A DNA stretch of 64,000 nucleotides from Kurthia sibirica (GCF_003143975.1 NZ_QFVR01000003.1:62001-126000); one strand, 5' to 3'. Numbered from the stretch's first letter, positions 38,438 through 47,890 are shown. Numbers and translations are program-made. Notes: generated from the sequence alone by a model not told the origin.

Positions 38438-39013
38438 TTACGGAACGATTATATCTAATACAATCTTATTGTTCGTTAAGTCAAATTCTTTTGCTTGTAA
38501 ATGAGCATTCTCAGACCCGATTGGAAGTTCCACTGCTGAAAGGTCCATATAAGCTGTTTTATCACTTGGTTGAACTGTGATCCAATCAGGTAATTTATTT
38601 GAGTCACGTAGTAATTTTAATGCAGCTTGTGCAGGTAAATCAAGTAATCCCACTGTGACATTTGTTTGATGTAAGATAATATTACCCTGATCATCCACTT
38701 CGGGTTCAAAATCCAGTGTTATTGGAACATTTACCCCTAAAGCTTCCACATTACTCTTGATTTTCACATCATCGTCCACTTTAATATAGGCTTGTAACGC
38801 ACTACCATTTGTTGCATTACCAATCATTTTATTAGCCATTTTTTCAAAATCTATTGGTTTTGTTGTGATGGTAACTACACTGCCATTATGTACCTTTGGC
38901 TCTGGTTTTGCCATATTTTTGCCTCCGCTAAACAACAAGGTCGTCACGAGAATAAGTATGACTAATACAGCTGTAGCTAATGATATAAAAGCTACTTTCC
39001 ATTTATTTTTCAT
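38438..39013 (-). CDS. ypmS: YpmS-family (DUF2140) membrane-anchored protein
   Basis: The start at 39013 (MKNKWKVAFISLATAV) has AAGGATG upstream and overlaps the end of ypmR. The 191-aa protein has one N-terminal helix (about residues 7-28) and an extracellular beta-rich domain: VTITTKPIDFEKMANKMI, QAYIKVDDDVKIKSNVEALG and VNVPITLDFEPEVDDQGN (given in parts). The family is common in Bacillales next to ypmR and msr genes. The function is unknown; an envelope role is likely from topology and context. Confidence 0.8.
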   Translation of the reverse strand: MKNKWKVAFISLATAVLVILILVTTLLFSGGKNMAKPEPKVHNGSVVTITTKPIDFEKMANKMIGNATNGSALQAYIKVDDDVKIKSNVEALGVNVPITLDFEPEVDDQGNIILHQTNVTVGLLDLPAQAALKLLRDSNKLPDWITVQPSDKTAYMDLSAVELPIGSENAHLQAKEFDLTNNKIVLDIIVP

Positions 39014-39797
39014 CTTTATCAACATCCTTAAAATCAATTGTACCGCCTGAAAGTTTTAATAAATTATTTTTTCGTAAAGTATCTTCTATACGTTGGGTCA
39101 TCAGTTGATACCCTTTTGCATTCGGATGGAAATAATCTTCACTATATACTTCATTGTCATTTGAATCAAATAAATCTTCTACAGCAATGAATTGTGCATA
39201 TCCATCTTTTTTGGCGATTTTTTGCATATCACCATTCCACTCTTTTAAGATAGCATTGAGCTCAGATGGGTCTTCTGTATAGACCGTTAATGGATTGTAT
39301 AATCCTAGTAAAATTATTGGCGCTTGCTCATTTCTTTGACGGATTAGATCAAATACTTCCTTATAACGTTTGTTAAAAGTAGCTCTTTCTTTGTCAAAGG
39401 TTGCCTTTGTTAAATTGGTCATATTTTCACGAACAATTTTCATCAAGTCGTTTCCACCAATTGTTAATGATATAACGTCTGCTTTCTTCAAATCATCATC
39501 AAGATCACCACTCTTGATTTGTGTGATTAATTCATCGGAGCGACGACCTTTTAGTGCCGTATTCGTTACTTTTACATCTTTAACACCATCCATATCATTT
39601 GGCATTGCTGATGCCAAGCGACCAATATAACCGCCTTTATCTTCTTCATCACCAACACCAACCGTCAAAGAATCACCCATTGCGACAACATGAATGGTTT
39701 TTTTCTCTAAATTTTTCTCGTCTTTAAAATTGCTTACAATGCCACAACCACTCAAAACAACAGCGATTGCCACCATAAATAACACGATCTTTTTCAC
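39003..39797 (-). CDS. ypmR: GDSL-family lipoprotein esterase, YpmR-like
   Basis: A GTG at 39797 after AAAGGAGAGAG opens a 264-aa lipoprotein: signal peptide and lipobox LSGC with the lipidated cysteine at residue 18. The SGNH hydrolase domain shows block I with the nucleophile (VVAMGDSLTVGVGDE), block III (TIGGNDLM) and block V with the catalytic Asp and His (DYFHPNAKGYQ). It probably acts as an esterase or lipase at the outer face of the membrane. The substrate is unknown. It is the first gene of the ypmR-ypmS-msrA-msrB operon. Confidence 0.88.
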   Translation of the reverse strand: MKKIVLFMVAIAVVLSGCGIVSNFKDEKNLEKKTIHVVAMGDSLTVGVGDEEDKGGYIGRLASAMPNDMDGVKDVKVTNTALKGRRSDELITQIKSGDLDDDLKKADVISLTIGGNDLMKIVRENMTNLTKATFDKERATFNKRYKEVFDLIRQRNEQAPIILLGLYNPLTVYTEDPSELNAILKEWNGDMQKIAKKDGYAQFIAVEDLFDSNDNEVYSEDYFHPNAKGYQLMTQRIEDTLRKNNLLKLSGGTIDFKDVDKDEK

Positions 39798-39828
39798 CGT
39801 TTAACTCTCTCCTTTTATAAAACGACAA

Positions 39829-39872
39829 AAGAGCCGTCTTTAGGCAAATTGCACAAAAAGACAACTCTTTAT
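39829..39872 (-). terminator. Terminator of degV
   Basis: AAAGAG...GTCTTT pairs with AAAGAC...CTCTTT across a loop of about 13 bases. On the minus strand TTTTG follows. Confidence 0.55.
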
Positions 39873-39887
39873 CCAGAAACAAACTAC

Positions 39888-40727
39888 TTACTCTGTGTAA
39901 TAGCTAAATCCGATTGCTCCAGGGCCTGTATGTGTACTAATAATAGGCGAAGTGAAGCCAAATTTCAAATCATTGAAGCCAGATTGTTTAATTAATTCGG
40001 CAAGTGGTTCAGCCATCTTCATTCCATCGGCATGCTGAATACCAGCACCAATGACTTTTTTACCTGCAGTATCTTCTAAATATTGATTGTAAACATATTT
40101 GACAACCGCCTTATAACTGCGGACTTTAGCTACTAAATTATACTCGCCGCCCTCTAAATTAGCGACCGGTTTAATATTTAAAATTGAGCTCATCAAGCTC
40201 TTCCCTTTACCAATACGTCCACCTTTTACCATGTTTTCAAGCGTATCAATAATAACGTATAAATGAGTATTGGCACGCACATGATCTAATCGCGCTAAAA
40301 TTTCATCCATCGATTTGTTAGCCTGTGCCATTTTTGCGGCCTCTAACACTTGAAAACCTAACCCAAATGATGTGAAACGCGAATCGACAACTGTTACTTT
40401 AGCATCTGATATAGAAGCCGCTGATTCCGCTGATTTAACGGTACCACTCATACCACCTGTCATCGTAATCACCAACACTTCATCGCCATCTTTACCTAAT
40501 TCATTAAATAATTCTTCGAAGACACCAACTGCTGGTTGAGAACTTTTTGGCAATTCTTTAGACGTTGCCATTTTAACTAAAAATTCTTCTGGCGATAAAT
40601 CAACATTATCTTCGAATGTTTCTCCATCAATATGAATCGTTAATGGTACGATATGAATATTATATTTTTCGATTTCTTCCTTTGTAATTCCGCCTGTTGA
40701 ATCCGATACAATTTTAATTTGTCCCAT
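39888..40727 (-). CDS. DegV-family fatty-acid-binding protein
   Basis: The ATG at 40727 (MGQIKIVSDSTGGIT) has AAGGATG about ten bases upstream. The 279-aa protein belongs to the DegV family, whose members bind a long-chain fatty acid and, as FakB, present it to the fatty-acid kinase FakA. Typical parts are IVSDSTGGITKEEIEKYNI at the start, TSQP-type KSSQPAVGVFEELF, MTGGMSGTVKSAESAA, VVDSRFTSFGLGFQVLEA and TGPGAIGFSYY at the end. Whether it pairs with a FakA elsewhere cannot be told. It is divergent from the hemolysin-III gene. Confidence 0.92.
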   Translation of the reverse strand: MGQIKIVSDSTGGITKEEIEKYNIHIVPLTIHIDGETFEDNVDLSPEEFLVKMATSKELPKSSQPAVGVFEELFNELGKDGDEVLVITMTGGMSGTVKSAESAASISDAKVTVVDSRFTSFGLGFQVLEAAKMAQANKSMDEILARLDHVRANTHLYVIIDTLENMVKGGRIGKGKSLMSSILNIKPVANLEGGEYNLVAKVRSYKAVVKYVYNQYLEDTAGKKVIGAGIQHADGMKMAEPLAELIKQSGFNDLKFGFTSPIISTHTGPGAIGFSYYTE

Positions 40728-40896
40728 TTTCAATGCACATCCTTTATGTATGTCTGTCTATTTTAGTTGTATAGTAATCGTTATCTATTATTTTACTTCC
40801 TTTTGTCATGTTATACATGTGACAAATGTCAATTCTTTTTGAATTTATTACACTGCATAATAGATTTAACGAAAAAAGTAACGGGAGGGATGCATC

Positions 40897-41535
40897 ATGA
40901 ACGGTGCTGCAGAAGATTATAAATCAAAAAGTGAAGAATTTTGGAACGCTATTACTCATGGTATCGGTTTTATCCTCGCGATTCCGGCACTTATTTTACT
41001 CATTATGCAGGCGGGTAAATATGATTCTGCACTTTATATGACTAGTTTTATCATCTTTGGTGTTTCGATGCTACTATTATTTTTAGCCTCAACTGTACTG
41101 CATAGCGTCCCTGAAAAATATAAACGCTTTTGCGCAATACTAGATCACTCTTCCATTTATATTCTAATCGCTGGTACCTATACCCCATTTGCTTTACTTG
41201 CAATCGGCGGTAAACTCGGTTGGGCAATATTTTTCATGGAATGGGGATTCGCTGTTATTGGTGTGCTTTTTAAATGTTTTTTCATTCATCGCTTTGATAA
41301 GTTATCGCTTTTCTTCTATATTATGATGGGTTGGGTGATTATTTTTGCCTTTAAGCCTATCGTTGCACATATTACATTAAATGGTTTTTGGATTTTATTA
41401 ATAGGTGGTCTTTGTTATACATTTGGCGCATATTTTTATGCCAATCGTCGCATTCCATACAATCATGCTATTTGGCATCTATTTGTCCTGGCTGGCAGCG
41501 CGATGATGTTCGTTTGTATAATCGAATATGTCTAA
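40897..41535 (+). CDS. Hemolysin III / PAQR-family membrane protein
   Basis: The 212-aa protein starts after ACGGGAGGGATGCATC. Seven hydrophobic segments and the family signatures are present: EEFWNAITHGIGF with the conserved His, STVLHSVPEKYKRFCAILDHSSIYILIAGTYTPF (S-x3-H and D-H-S, in parts) and the C-terminal WHLFVLAGSAMMF with another His. The conserved Ser, Asp and His residues of the PAQR superfamily form a metal-dependent hydrolase site. It resembles Bacillus YplQ. The role is unknown; cytolytic activity has been shown for some relatives only. Confidence 0.9.
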   Translation: MNGAAEDYKSKSEEFWNAITHGIGFILAIPALILLIMQAGKYDSALYMTSFIIFGVSMLLLFLASTVLHSVPEKYKRFCAILDHSSIYILIAGTYTPFALLAIGGKLGWAIFFMEWGFAVIGVLFKCFFIHRFDKLSLFFYIMMGWVIIFAFKPIVAHITLNGFWILLIGGLCYTFGAYFYANRRIPYNHAIWHLFVLAGSAMMFVCIIEYV

Positions 41536-41562
41536 TTAATTTGTTATTTATTATGTCAACTA

Positions 41563-41606
41563 TTGGAGTGGCGTGATTTGGATTTTTCACATCACGCCAC
41601 TTTTTC
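41563..41606 (+). terminator. Terminator of the hemolysin-III gene
   Basis: AGTGGCGTGAT pairs with ATCACGCCACT over a 13-base loop and is followed by TTTTTC. Confidence 0.8.
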
Positions 41607-41794
41607 TATTTATTCGTTTCAGACAAATGCTTTCCGGCAGGCGTCCCCGTCTTTTACTACACCAATCATTCACCCTAAATGCAAACCCATTTCTTGATTC
41701 TCCCTATTCAATCAAATCTTCACTCGAACATAAGCAAAATGTCTACATCCAAATGCATTGTGTTTGAAAACTTTTTTATGATGAATACCTTCTA

Positions 41795-41990
41795 AAAAGC
41801 CCTTTGAATCGCCAAAGTGTACGCATCATCTTTACACTCATCAATAGCAATCACTTTAGGTAATTGAGGCGGTTTAGTTCTTCCCTTTTGAGCGACTTTT
41901 TAAAGCGAAGAATTATATGCTTTATTTTTGAATCCGATCATCAGATATGTTAGTTGTTTTATGTAATCAGAATGGACAAATAGGCGTTTT
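41795..41990 (-). mobile_element. ISL3-family transposase remnant
   Basis: On the minus strand broken frames read CPF...ISDDRIQK, resembling the CPxC...IHDYRxQK zinc-finger region of ISL3 transposases, and LPKVIAIDECKDDAYTL, matching their DDE-core start LPxVIAIDEFKG. The frame is interrupted by stops and a deletion. The rest of the 41607-42120 gap shows no gene. Confidence 0.65.
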
Positions 41991-42124
41991 CTTAGGTAGT
42001 GTTATAGTAACTGTTAGGGCATCATTTATTTTCTTCAGCTTTGTGATGCGTACATCTTTCAATCCGATGACTGCCATTATTAACATTCATGGCGCACAAC
42101 AAATCTTATAGAGCCTTTATTATA

Positions 42125-42170
42125 TGAAAGAGATGACCACATAAATTACGTGGTCATCTCTTTTTGTAGT
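42125..42170. terminator. Bidirectional terminator before the CAP gene end
   Basis: AAAGAGATGACCACAT... pairs with ...ACGTGGTCATCTCTTT and ends in TTTTT; on the other strand it closes the CAP-protein transcript. Confidence 0.8.
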
Positions 42171-42202
42171 TTGCTAATTATATAATTTGGATTTCCATTT
42201 AT

Positions 42203-43258
42203 CTAGCGTTGTGTAGCAAATACCTGAGTAGCAACAGATGAATAGAAACCACCTGCTGTATTTTTCACAACACCAATACCAATACGATTATAATTCGGAT
42301 TCAAAATATTGTTACGATGACCAGTGGAGTTCATCCACATATTCATATAAGCAGCTCCAGAGCCTGCACCAGCAGCAATATTTTCACCCAATCCCCAATA
42401 AGCATAATCCATTTGTTGAACAAGTGTATAAAATGCGCCTGTATTTGGTGATGTATGGCTAAAATATTTATATTTTATCATATCACTAGAACGAATAATG
42501 GCTGTTTTCGACAAGGTATCATCTAAGATTAGAGGTTGTGCACCTGTTTTTGCACGTTCATTATTAACAATTTTTAAAATATCTTGCTGTTGTTGTTCTT
42601 CACCGGCAGTAGCATAAAGATCAACGTATTCAGGTTTTAATAACCATCCCTCAGGCGTTTTCACCATCCCATTTGATGCTGTAGTCAACACTTTATAAAT
42701 ACCATGCTTCATTATTTTAGTAGACGTTTTCGAAGTCGATTTCGCATAATTTTTCTTCGTTTTCCCTACATAAACATAGTCGCCAACAATACCGTCCTTC
42801 ACCCAATAACCTGCAGATGTTTTATACCAGCCTCCTGTACTTTTTTCGTAGAAGGATAATTTTGTGCCCTTATTTTTTGTTGCGTGACGACCGTAGCCAC
42901 CCTTAAAATCAAATTGACGTGTTTCTTGTTTCAAGACATGACTTTTAGCAGCTACAATCACTTTACGTTTCACTGTTTTAGTTTCTTTTTTCGCTGAAGT
43001 TACTTTATAAGTATAATAATATACCCCTTTTTTATTAAAATTAGCTTTGCCAGTAATCTTAATTTTTGATGTCAAACTTTTCCCTTTTGAATCTTTAGCT
43101 GTGACAGCCGTTTTTGCATTAAAGCTCCCACCTAACACAACTGTTTTCGTGGTAGCTCCTTTTATTGTTGGACTGGCAGCCTGTGCTTCAGCTGCTACTG
43201 ACCAAGCAACTCCCCCTACTAATGTCATACATGCTAATTGTTTTAATACTTTATTCAC
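42203..43258 (-). CDS. Secreted CAP-domain protein with SH3-like region
   Basis: A GTG at 43258 with GGAGGA seven bases upstream opens a 351-aa protein. A signal peptide (about residues 1-28, ending EAQAA) is followed by an immunoglobulin-like beta domain (TVVLGGSFNAKTAVTAKD, TYKVTSAKKETKTVKRK) and a GW/SH3-like part (TGGWYKTSAGYWVKDGIVG and WLLKPEYVDLY). The C-terminal CAP/SCP domain (YkwD type) begins near residue 225: SDMIKYKYFSHTSPNTG, GLGENIAAG and GHRNNILNPNYNRIGIG, with the usual His and Glu residues. Such proteins are wall-associated and of unknown activity in Firmicutes. Confidence 0.88.
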   Translation of the reverse strand: MNKVLKQLACMTLVGGVAWSVAAEAQAASPTIKGATTKTVVLGGSFNAKTAVTAKDSKGKSLTSKIKITGKANFNKKGVYYYTYKVTSAKKETKTVKRKVIVAAKSHVLKQETRQFDFKGGYGRHATKNKGTKLSFYEKSTGGWYKTSAGYWVKDGIVGDYVYVGKTKKNYAKSTSKTSTKIMKHGIYKVLTTASNGMVKTPEGWLLKPEYVDLYATAGEEQQQQDILKIVNNERAKTGAQPLILDDTLSKTAIIRSSDMIKYKYFSHTSPNTGAFYTLVQQMDYAYWGLGENIAAGAGSGAAYMNMWMNSTGHRNNILNPNYNRIGIGVVKNTAGGFYSSVATQVFATQR

Positions 43259-43277
43259 TTAAATTCCTCCACTAAAA

Positions 43278-43309
43278 AATCACTTTACTACTATAGTAGT
43301 AAAGTGATT
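43278..43309 (-). terminator. Terminator of folA
   Basis: A perfect 32-base palindrome (AATCACTTTACTACTA and its complement, no extra loop) lies three bases after the folA stop. On the minus strand TTTTTTAG follows. Confidence 0.8.
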
Positions 43310-43311
43310 CG

Positions 43312-43782
43312 TTATTTTTCTAAAACAGTGTAACGAAAAGTAAATCCGTCACCGTTTTGATTTTCAGTTGTAGTCTTTTCAGACCAGTTTTCGTACGCAG
43401 GGAAGTATGTGTCCCCTTCAAATTCATGATCGATTAATGTCACATATAAACGATCGGCCAAAGGTAATGCTTCAGTAAATATTTGCTGACCACCAATGAT
43501 CATTATTTCGTCATGTTCATTTTGTGCTAGATCAATGGCTTCTGTTAAACTATGAACAACCGATGCACCTTGCGCTTCATAGTTTTTATTACGTGTTATA
43601 ATAATATTTTTGCGTCCTGGTAATGGTCTACCAATCGATTCAAATGTATTGCGCCCCATAATAATCGGCTTGCCCATTGTCATTCGTTTAAAATAAGCTA
43701 AATCTCCTGGTAAATGCCATGGCATTTGATTATTTAAACCAATAACTCGATTTTTATCATGCGCTACGATTAATGAAATCAT
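43312..43782 (-). CDS. folA: Dihydrofolate reductase
   Basis: The 156-aa protein starts after GGAGGTGGATAA. It reduces dihydrofolate to tetrahydrofolate with NADPH. Typical segments are LIVAHDKNRVIGLNNQMPWHLPGDLAYFK (in parts; the acidic active-site residue lies in this region), GKPIIMGRNTFESIGRPLPGRKNI, IMIIGGQQIFTEALP and TLIDHEFEGDTYFP. Length and motifs are normal. In most Bacillales it directly follows thyA; here 1.4 kb with a SLAP gene, an acetyltransferase and an IS fragment lie between them. Confidence 0.96.
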   Translation of the reverse strand: MISLIVAHDKNRVIGLNNQMPWHLPGDLAYFKRMTMGKPIIMGRNTFESIGRPLPGRKNIIITRNKNYEAQGASVVHSLTEAIDLAQNEHDEIMIIGGQQIFTEALPLADRLYVTLIDHEFEGDTYFPAYENWSEKTTTENQNGDGFTFRYTVLEK

Positions 43783-43958
43783 TTATCCACCTCCACTGTA
43801 TTATTTATAACATTCCTATTATAATAGATTTCTAAGCTAAATTCAGTATTATTGTCCAATCTATACAATTTTGTCTATTATCCCTATATTCATTTCAATA
43901 ATATTCCATATTAACAGTTATTGCGTCATTATATCAATATAAAAATGGAGGTTTTTTC

Positions 43959-44312
43959 ATGCAGCTACAATTCGAAGATGCTTGGCAGCGAACAATCGCA
44001 CCACAGGATCGACAAATTATCGAAGAACTTTTTAAAAATGAACATGCCAATTATCGACACCCCATCATTCGAGTTGCTATCAATCATCGTAAGCAACTAC
44101 TTGTATCTGTACTTGTACAAAATCACAGTGCTAAAGAAATGATCTTTATGAATCGACAAGTCCAATTCCATACACCCACAGCAAATAGAAGCCATCACTT
44201 CACAATAAAATCCCTTAAAATCCCCCCATACACAAGTATGCCGTGGACTTTTATTTTTGAACAAGCCCCTGAGAATTACTCAGATGGGCAAATAACTATT
44301 GCTACACCCTGA
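43959..44312 (+). CDS. SLAP-domain protein
   Basis: The 117-aa protein starts after GGAGGTTTTTTC. MQLQFEDAWQRTIAPQDRQ, then HPIIRVAINHRKQLLVSVLV and FHTPTANRSHHF, is the beta-strand pattern of the SLAP domain known from proteins linked to accessory Sec and S-layer assembly in Bacillales. There is no signal peptide, so the domain is cytoplasmic or the protein forms a complex with a secreted partner. No secA2 or S-layer gene is nearby. A hairpin terminator follows. The identification rests on a short domain. Confidence 0.65.
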   Translation: MQLQFEDAWQRTIAPQDRQIIEELFKNEHANYRHPIIRVAINHRKQLLVSVLVQNHSAKEMIFMNRQVQFHTPTANRSHHFTIKSLKIPPYTSMPWTFIFEQAPENYSDGQITIATP

Positions 44313-44381
44313 ACTACTGACGATGATTTCTGTTCTTCACAACATGCATAAAAATTGTCAGCAACAATCGTTTAATGAAAT

Positions 44382-44424
44382 AAAAAAAGCTCATTTTTCC
44401 TCTTTGAGGAATAAATGAGCTTTT
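44382..44424 (+). terminator. Terminator after the SLAP gene
   Basis: AAAAGCTCATTTTTCCTC pairs with GAGGAATAAATGAGCTTTT around a TTT loop; T-rich sequence follows. Confidence 0.75.
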
Positions 44425-44430
44425 ATCTTA

Positions 44431-44510
44431 GTTCTATTATATATGTTGCGGTATTAAAACAATTCATATTTTAGAAAAATAGACAAAAAAAGCATAGGTT
44501 CACCAAATCT
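44431..44510 (+). mobile_element. ISL3-type IS left-end fragment
   Basis: GTTCTATTATATATGTTG...GGTATTAAAACAATTC...AATAGACAAAAAAAGCA...GGTTCACCAAATCT matches, on the opposite strand, the ends of the copies at 37074-37317 and 55362-55650. Similarity stops before the promoter and transposase start. Confidence 0.6.
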
Positions 44511-44606
44511 GATCCATTAAATCACCTCTATTCAAATCAATTAATGAAAAAGATGAATGAAATTGAACATCCAATTTCATTCATCCCAATATTTGACACA
44601 GAGCTT

Positions 44607-45122
44607 TTATCTTATAATCGGTATTTCTAATTGAATCGTTTCTGGTGCTAATGCCTGTAAATAGGAATCTACTCGTTCAGCTAACCGTGCACCTCTATGC
44701 GAAAAAAAATCCACTGTATTTTGGCTTGGCGGTGAGCGAATATACAATGCCTCTGCCTCTTTTTCATATGCGATTTGCAGTATTTTTTGCACCATTATGT
44801 TACCAATACCTTGCCGGCGATATAACTGATCAATATAAAGTGCTTCAAGATGCAAACGAAAACCTGAAATATATTGTAAATCAAGTACAGCAATACCAAC
44901 TAATCGTGCTTCTTGATATGCCCCTAAAACAACACCACCATGAAAATAGATATCTTCTATTTTCAAGATGAAATCGGCTAATTTTTGCGGTTCCCAAGCA
45001 TTTACTTTATAAGGCGTATCTGTTAGGATACCACTCATATTATAGGATTGCATACTAGTTTCCTGGCAATTAATCGCGCCTATTAAAGGTATTTCATGAT
45101 AAGCTAGCGTACGAATTTGCAT
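44607..45122 (-). CDS. GNAT-family N-acetyltransferase
   Basis: The ATG at 45122 (MQIRTLAYHEIPLIG) follows GAGGAGGAACTC; the longer frame has no ribosome site. The 171-aa protein shows the core LHLEALYIDQLYRRQGIGNIMVQKIL, in which the acetyl-CoA pyrophosphate loop R-R-Q-G-I-G is clear, and a C-terminal YIRSPPSQNTVDFFSHRGARL with the usual asparagine-containing turn. The acceptor is unknown. It lies two bases from thyA on the same strand and is likely cotranscribed with it, between thyA and folA. Confidence 0.85.
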   Translation of the reverse strand: MQIRTLAYHEIPLIGAINCQETSMQSYNMSGILTDTPYKVNAWEPQKLADFILKIEDIYFHGGVVLGAYQEARLVGIAVLDLQYISGFRLHLEALYIDQLYRRQGIGNIMVQKILQIAYEKEAEALYIRSPPSQNTVDFFSHRGARLAERVDSYLQALAPETIQLEIPIIR

Positions 45123-45178
45123 GAGTTCCTCCTCTATAAAAATAATCTGCAGCAACAATCTGCTACAGATTATCATAC

Positions 45179-46138
45179 CTATACTGCAATTGGCGCTTTA
45201 ATGGATGGATGGGGGTCATACCCTTCAATCATCAAATCAGCCATTTCATAATCAAAAATTGATTCTTTGTCCGTATTTAATAGTAATTGTGGTAAAGCAC
45301 GTGCATCACGTGACATTTGCTCTTGAACTTGTATTAAATGATTTTTATAAATATGAGCATCACCTAATGTATGAACAAAATCACCTACTTCTAAATGGCA
45401 TTCTTTGGCGATTAAATGCGTGAGCAATGCATAAGAAGCAATATTAAATGGTACTCCAAGAAAAACATCTGCCGATCGTTGATATAATTGACAAGATAAT
45501 TTGCCATCCGCTACATAAAATTGGAATAGTGAGTGACATGGTGGTAATGCCATATCCTCTACTTCTGCAGGGTTCCACGCTGTCACAAGATGACGACGTG
45601 AGTCTGGGTTATTTTTAATGGAGTCAATCACATTTTTAATCTGGTCGATTGTGCCCCCTGTAGCATCTGGCCATGAACGCCATTGCTTACCATATACAGG
45701 GCCTAGGTTGCCGTAAATTTGAGCAAAGGTATCATCTTGTAAAATTTTCTCTTGGAAAATAGCCATTTGCTCTTTATATATGGTGTTAAATTGATTATCT
45801 ATCGCTGCACGATGTCCGAAATTCGTCATATCTGGTCCTCTATAATCTGCACTTTTCACCCATTTTTCAAATGCCCATTCATCCCAAATATGATTGTTTT
45901 GTGCAATTAATGTACGAACATTCGTGTCGCCCTTTAAAAACCACAATAGCTCTGTCGCAATTAAACGAAATGCAGTTCGCTTCGTCGTCAATAACGGAAA
46001 GCCTTCTTGTAGATTAAAACGCATTTGATAGCCAAATGTACTCCAAGTACCTGTACCTGTGCGGTCACCTTTTGCAGTTCCCTCATCTAATATATGCTTA
46101 CAAAGCTCTAAATAAGCTTCGTCTACGTGATTTTTCAT
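45179..46138 (-). CDS. thyA: Thymidylate synthase
   Basis: The start at 46138 ([13 protein letters not shown]) follows AAGGGAGTTATTAAA; an earlier start has no ribosome site. The 319-aa enzyme methylates dUMP to dTMP with methylene-tetrahydrofolate. Visible are [18 protein letters not shown], the region [14 protein letters not shown], the catalytic cysteine in [33 protein letters not shown] and [10 protein letters not shown]. The 50-residue insertion relative to the E. coli type is normal for staphylococci and Lysinibacillus-like Bacillales. It is separated from folA by an acetyltransferase gene. Confidence 0.96.
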   Translation of the reverse strand: MKNHVDEAYLELCKHILDEGTAKGDRTGTGTWSTFGYQMRFNLQEGFPLLTTKRTAFRLIATELLWFLKGDTNVRTLIAQNNHIWDEWAFEKWVKSADYRGPDMTNFGHRAAIDNQFNTIYKEQMAIFQEKILQDDTFAQIYGNLGPVYGKQWRSWPDATGGTIDQIKNVIDSIKNNPDSRRHLVTAWNPAEVEDMALPPCHSLFQFYVADGKLSCQLYQRSADVFLGVPFNIASYALLTHLIAKECHLEVGDFVHTLGDAHIYKNHLIQVQEQMSRDARALPQLLLNTDKESIFDYEMADLMIEGYDPHPSIKAPIAV

Positions 46139-46228
46139 TTTAATAACTCCCTTAAAACAGTTTGCTCTATTATAGCAAATTTCATGCTTCAAACCTAGCC
46201 TGAATCAATACGTCTAATTTTCAAAATA

Positions 46229-46846
46229 CTAGGATTGAGTTGCTTTAACTGCCTCTTCTAGACAAATTTGCACAGCGGTAATGAGATCGCGTGTCGCCCA
46301 TCCTGCAATACGTCCATGGCTAATTGCTAACTCAAAATTTGCAGGAATATGGATAAAACCGGCAAGCATTTCTGAATTTTGCCGTTGTGCATAGCGAATT
46401 CCTTCAAACATGATATTATTGCATAAGTAAGTACCTGCTGAATTGGATATTTCTGCAGGATAACCCGCCTGTTGTAAGGAATTAACCATTTTACGAATCG
46501 GTAAATTTGTAAAATAACCATCATTTGCCTGGTCATCAATTACCTCATCCTGTGGCGTATAACCTTTATTATCTGGCTCACCATCACGAATATTAATCGC
46601 GATACGTTCTGGTGTTATTTTGGATCTTCCTCCTGCTAAACCTAAAGAAATAATCATCTGCGGTTGCTCACTAGCAATCAGTTGCTGAAGTTGCTCAGCA
46701 GATTGTTTAAAATCAACGACCATTGTACGGCCAATAACCTCAAACTCCCCTATTTGCAAACCATCCAATGCTTTAACAACTTCCATTGTCGGATTTATTT
46801 TAAAATTTAAAAATGGCTCAAAACCAGTTAGTAAAAGTTTTTTCAT
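46229..46846 (-). CDS. pcp: Pyrrolidone-carboxylate peptidase
   Basis: The 205-aa cysteine peptidase of family C15 removes N-terminal pyroglutamate. MKKLLLTGFEPFLNFKINP is the typical N-terminus. The catalytic Glu lies in the ITPERIAINIRD region, the Cys in SNSAGTYLCNNIMF and the His in AGFIHIPANFE. GGGGATGAGAAA precedes the ATG. It is a cytosolic enzyme without evident operon partners. Confidence 0.94.
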   Translation of the reverse strand: MKKLLLTGFEPFLNFKINPTMEVVKALDGLQIGEFEVIGRTMVVDFKQSAEQLQQLIASEQPQMIISLGLAGGRSKITPERIAINIRDGEPDNKGYTPQDEVIDDQANDGYFTNLPIRKMVNSLQQAGYPAEISNSAGTYLCNNIMFEGIRYAQRQNSEMLAGFIHIPANFELAISHGRIAGWATRDLITAVQICLEEAVKATQS

Positions 46847-46945
46847 TTTCTCATCCCCCTTACTAGTTAGTATGCTTAGTTTAAAGTTTTAAAGCAAATA
46901 TCCCCTACAGAAAAGACAGCTATATGCCCTAACGGCTGATGTTCA

Positions 46946-47890
46946 TTATTTGCCCCCTAATCCTTGTGTAAGAACGTCAATATTATATTGTAAATACTTC
47001 ATATAGGTGTCAACTTCATCTCCAGGAGCCCCAATTTCATCAGAATAAATTTCTTGATCGTAGATTGGTACACCGGATTCTTTTGAAACAGTTTCCATCG
47101 GTCTCGCATCAACATTTGTTTCGACAAAAACTACTGGTACTTTATGCTCTTTCAAAAATGCTACAAGATTTTTCATCTGGCTTGGTGAACCATTCTCCTC
47201 TGTATCAATCGCCCAAATATATCCCTCCCGTAAACCATAATCATCTGCTAAATATTGGAATGCCCGCTCCGAAGTTACAAGTACTCTATCTTCAGACGAG
47301 ATGCTATTAATGCGCATTGTATATTGCCTATCCATATCATTTAAGCGATCAATATATGCATTTGCTCTTTTTTCAAACAACGCTTTTTTTGCTGGGACAG
47401 CATCCATCAAGGCGGCTTTAATATTTTGTGCCATAATAACCCCCACTTGCGGTGAGATAAAGGCATGTGGATTTATTTCTTCATCCTTACCGTCATGACT
47501 TGTAATGCGTAGAGGTTTGACTTTTTCTTTAAAGCTCGTTACATTATATGCCTTCTTGACATCCTGCCCTGTTGCTTCAATCATTTTAAAAAACCAACCT
47601 TTTTGGCCGCCCTCTAAATTCAAACCATTGTATAACAATATATGTGCATCTGTTGTTTTTTTCAGGTCTTCAGGCTTTGGCTCATACTCATGTGGGTCTT
47701 GTCCAGTCGGTACAAGATTATGTACTTCTACTGCATCTCCACCAATTTCCTTTGCCATATCGGTTAACAATGTAAAAGATGAGACAATTTTCACTTGATC
47801 ATGAGCATCTATTTCACCTTGTTCATGACCACATGCTACGAGTAAAAAAATTGCCGTGACTAAAGCGAATAGTATTCCTATTTTTTTCAT
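46946..47890 (-). CDS. mntC: Manganese/zinc ABC transporter substrate-binding lipoprotein
   Basis: The ATG at 47890 (MKKIGILFALVTAI) follows AAGGAAGTGTCAATT. The 314-aa lipoprotein (lipobox LVACG) belongs to the cluster A-I (TroA/PsaA/MntC) metal-binding family. Metal ligands are visible as the His in GQDPHEYEPKPEDL, the His in INPHAFISPQVG, the Glu in VFVETNVD and the Asp in IYDQEIYSDEIG. There is no His-rich loop as in many zinc-binding members, which favours manganese. It is the last gene of the importer operon. The choice of manganese rests on this and on the MntR-like boxes upstream of mntA. Confidence 0.88.
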   Translation of the reverse strand: MKKIGILFALVTAIFLLVACGHEQGEIDAHDQVKIVSSFTLLTDMAKEIGGDAVEVHNLVPTGQDPHEYEPKPEDLKKTTDAHILLYNGLNLEGGQKGWFFKMIEATGQDVKKAYNVTSFKEKVKPLRITSHDGKDEEINPHAFISPQVGVIMAQNIKAALMDAVPAKKALFEKRANAYIDRLNDMDRQYTMRINSISSEDRVLVTSERAFQYLADDYGLREGYIWAIDTEENGSPSQMKNLVAFLKEHKVPVVFVETNVDARPMETVSKESGVPIYDQEIYSDEIGAPGDEVDTYMKYLQYNIDVLTQGLGGK

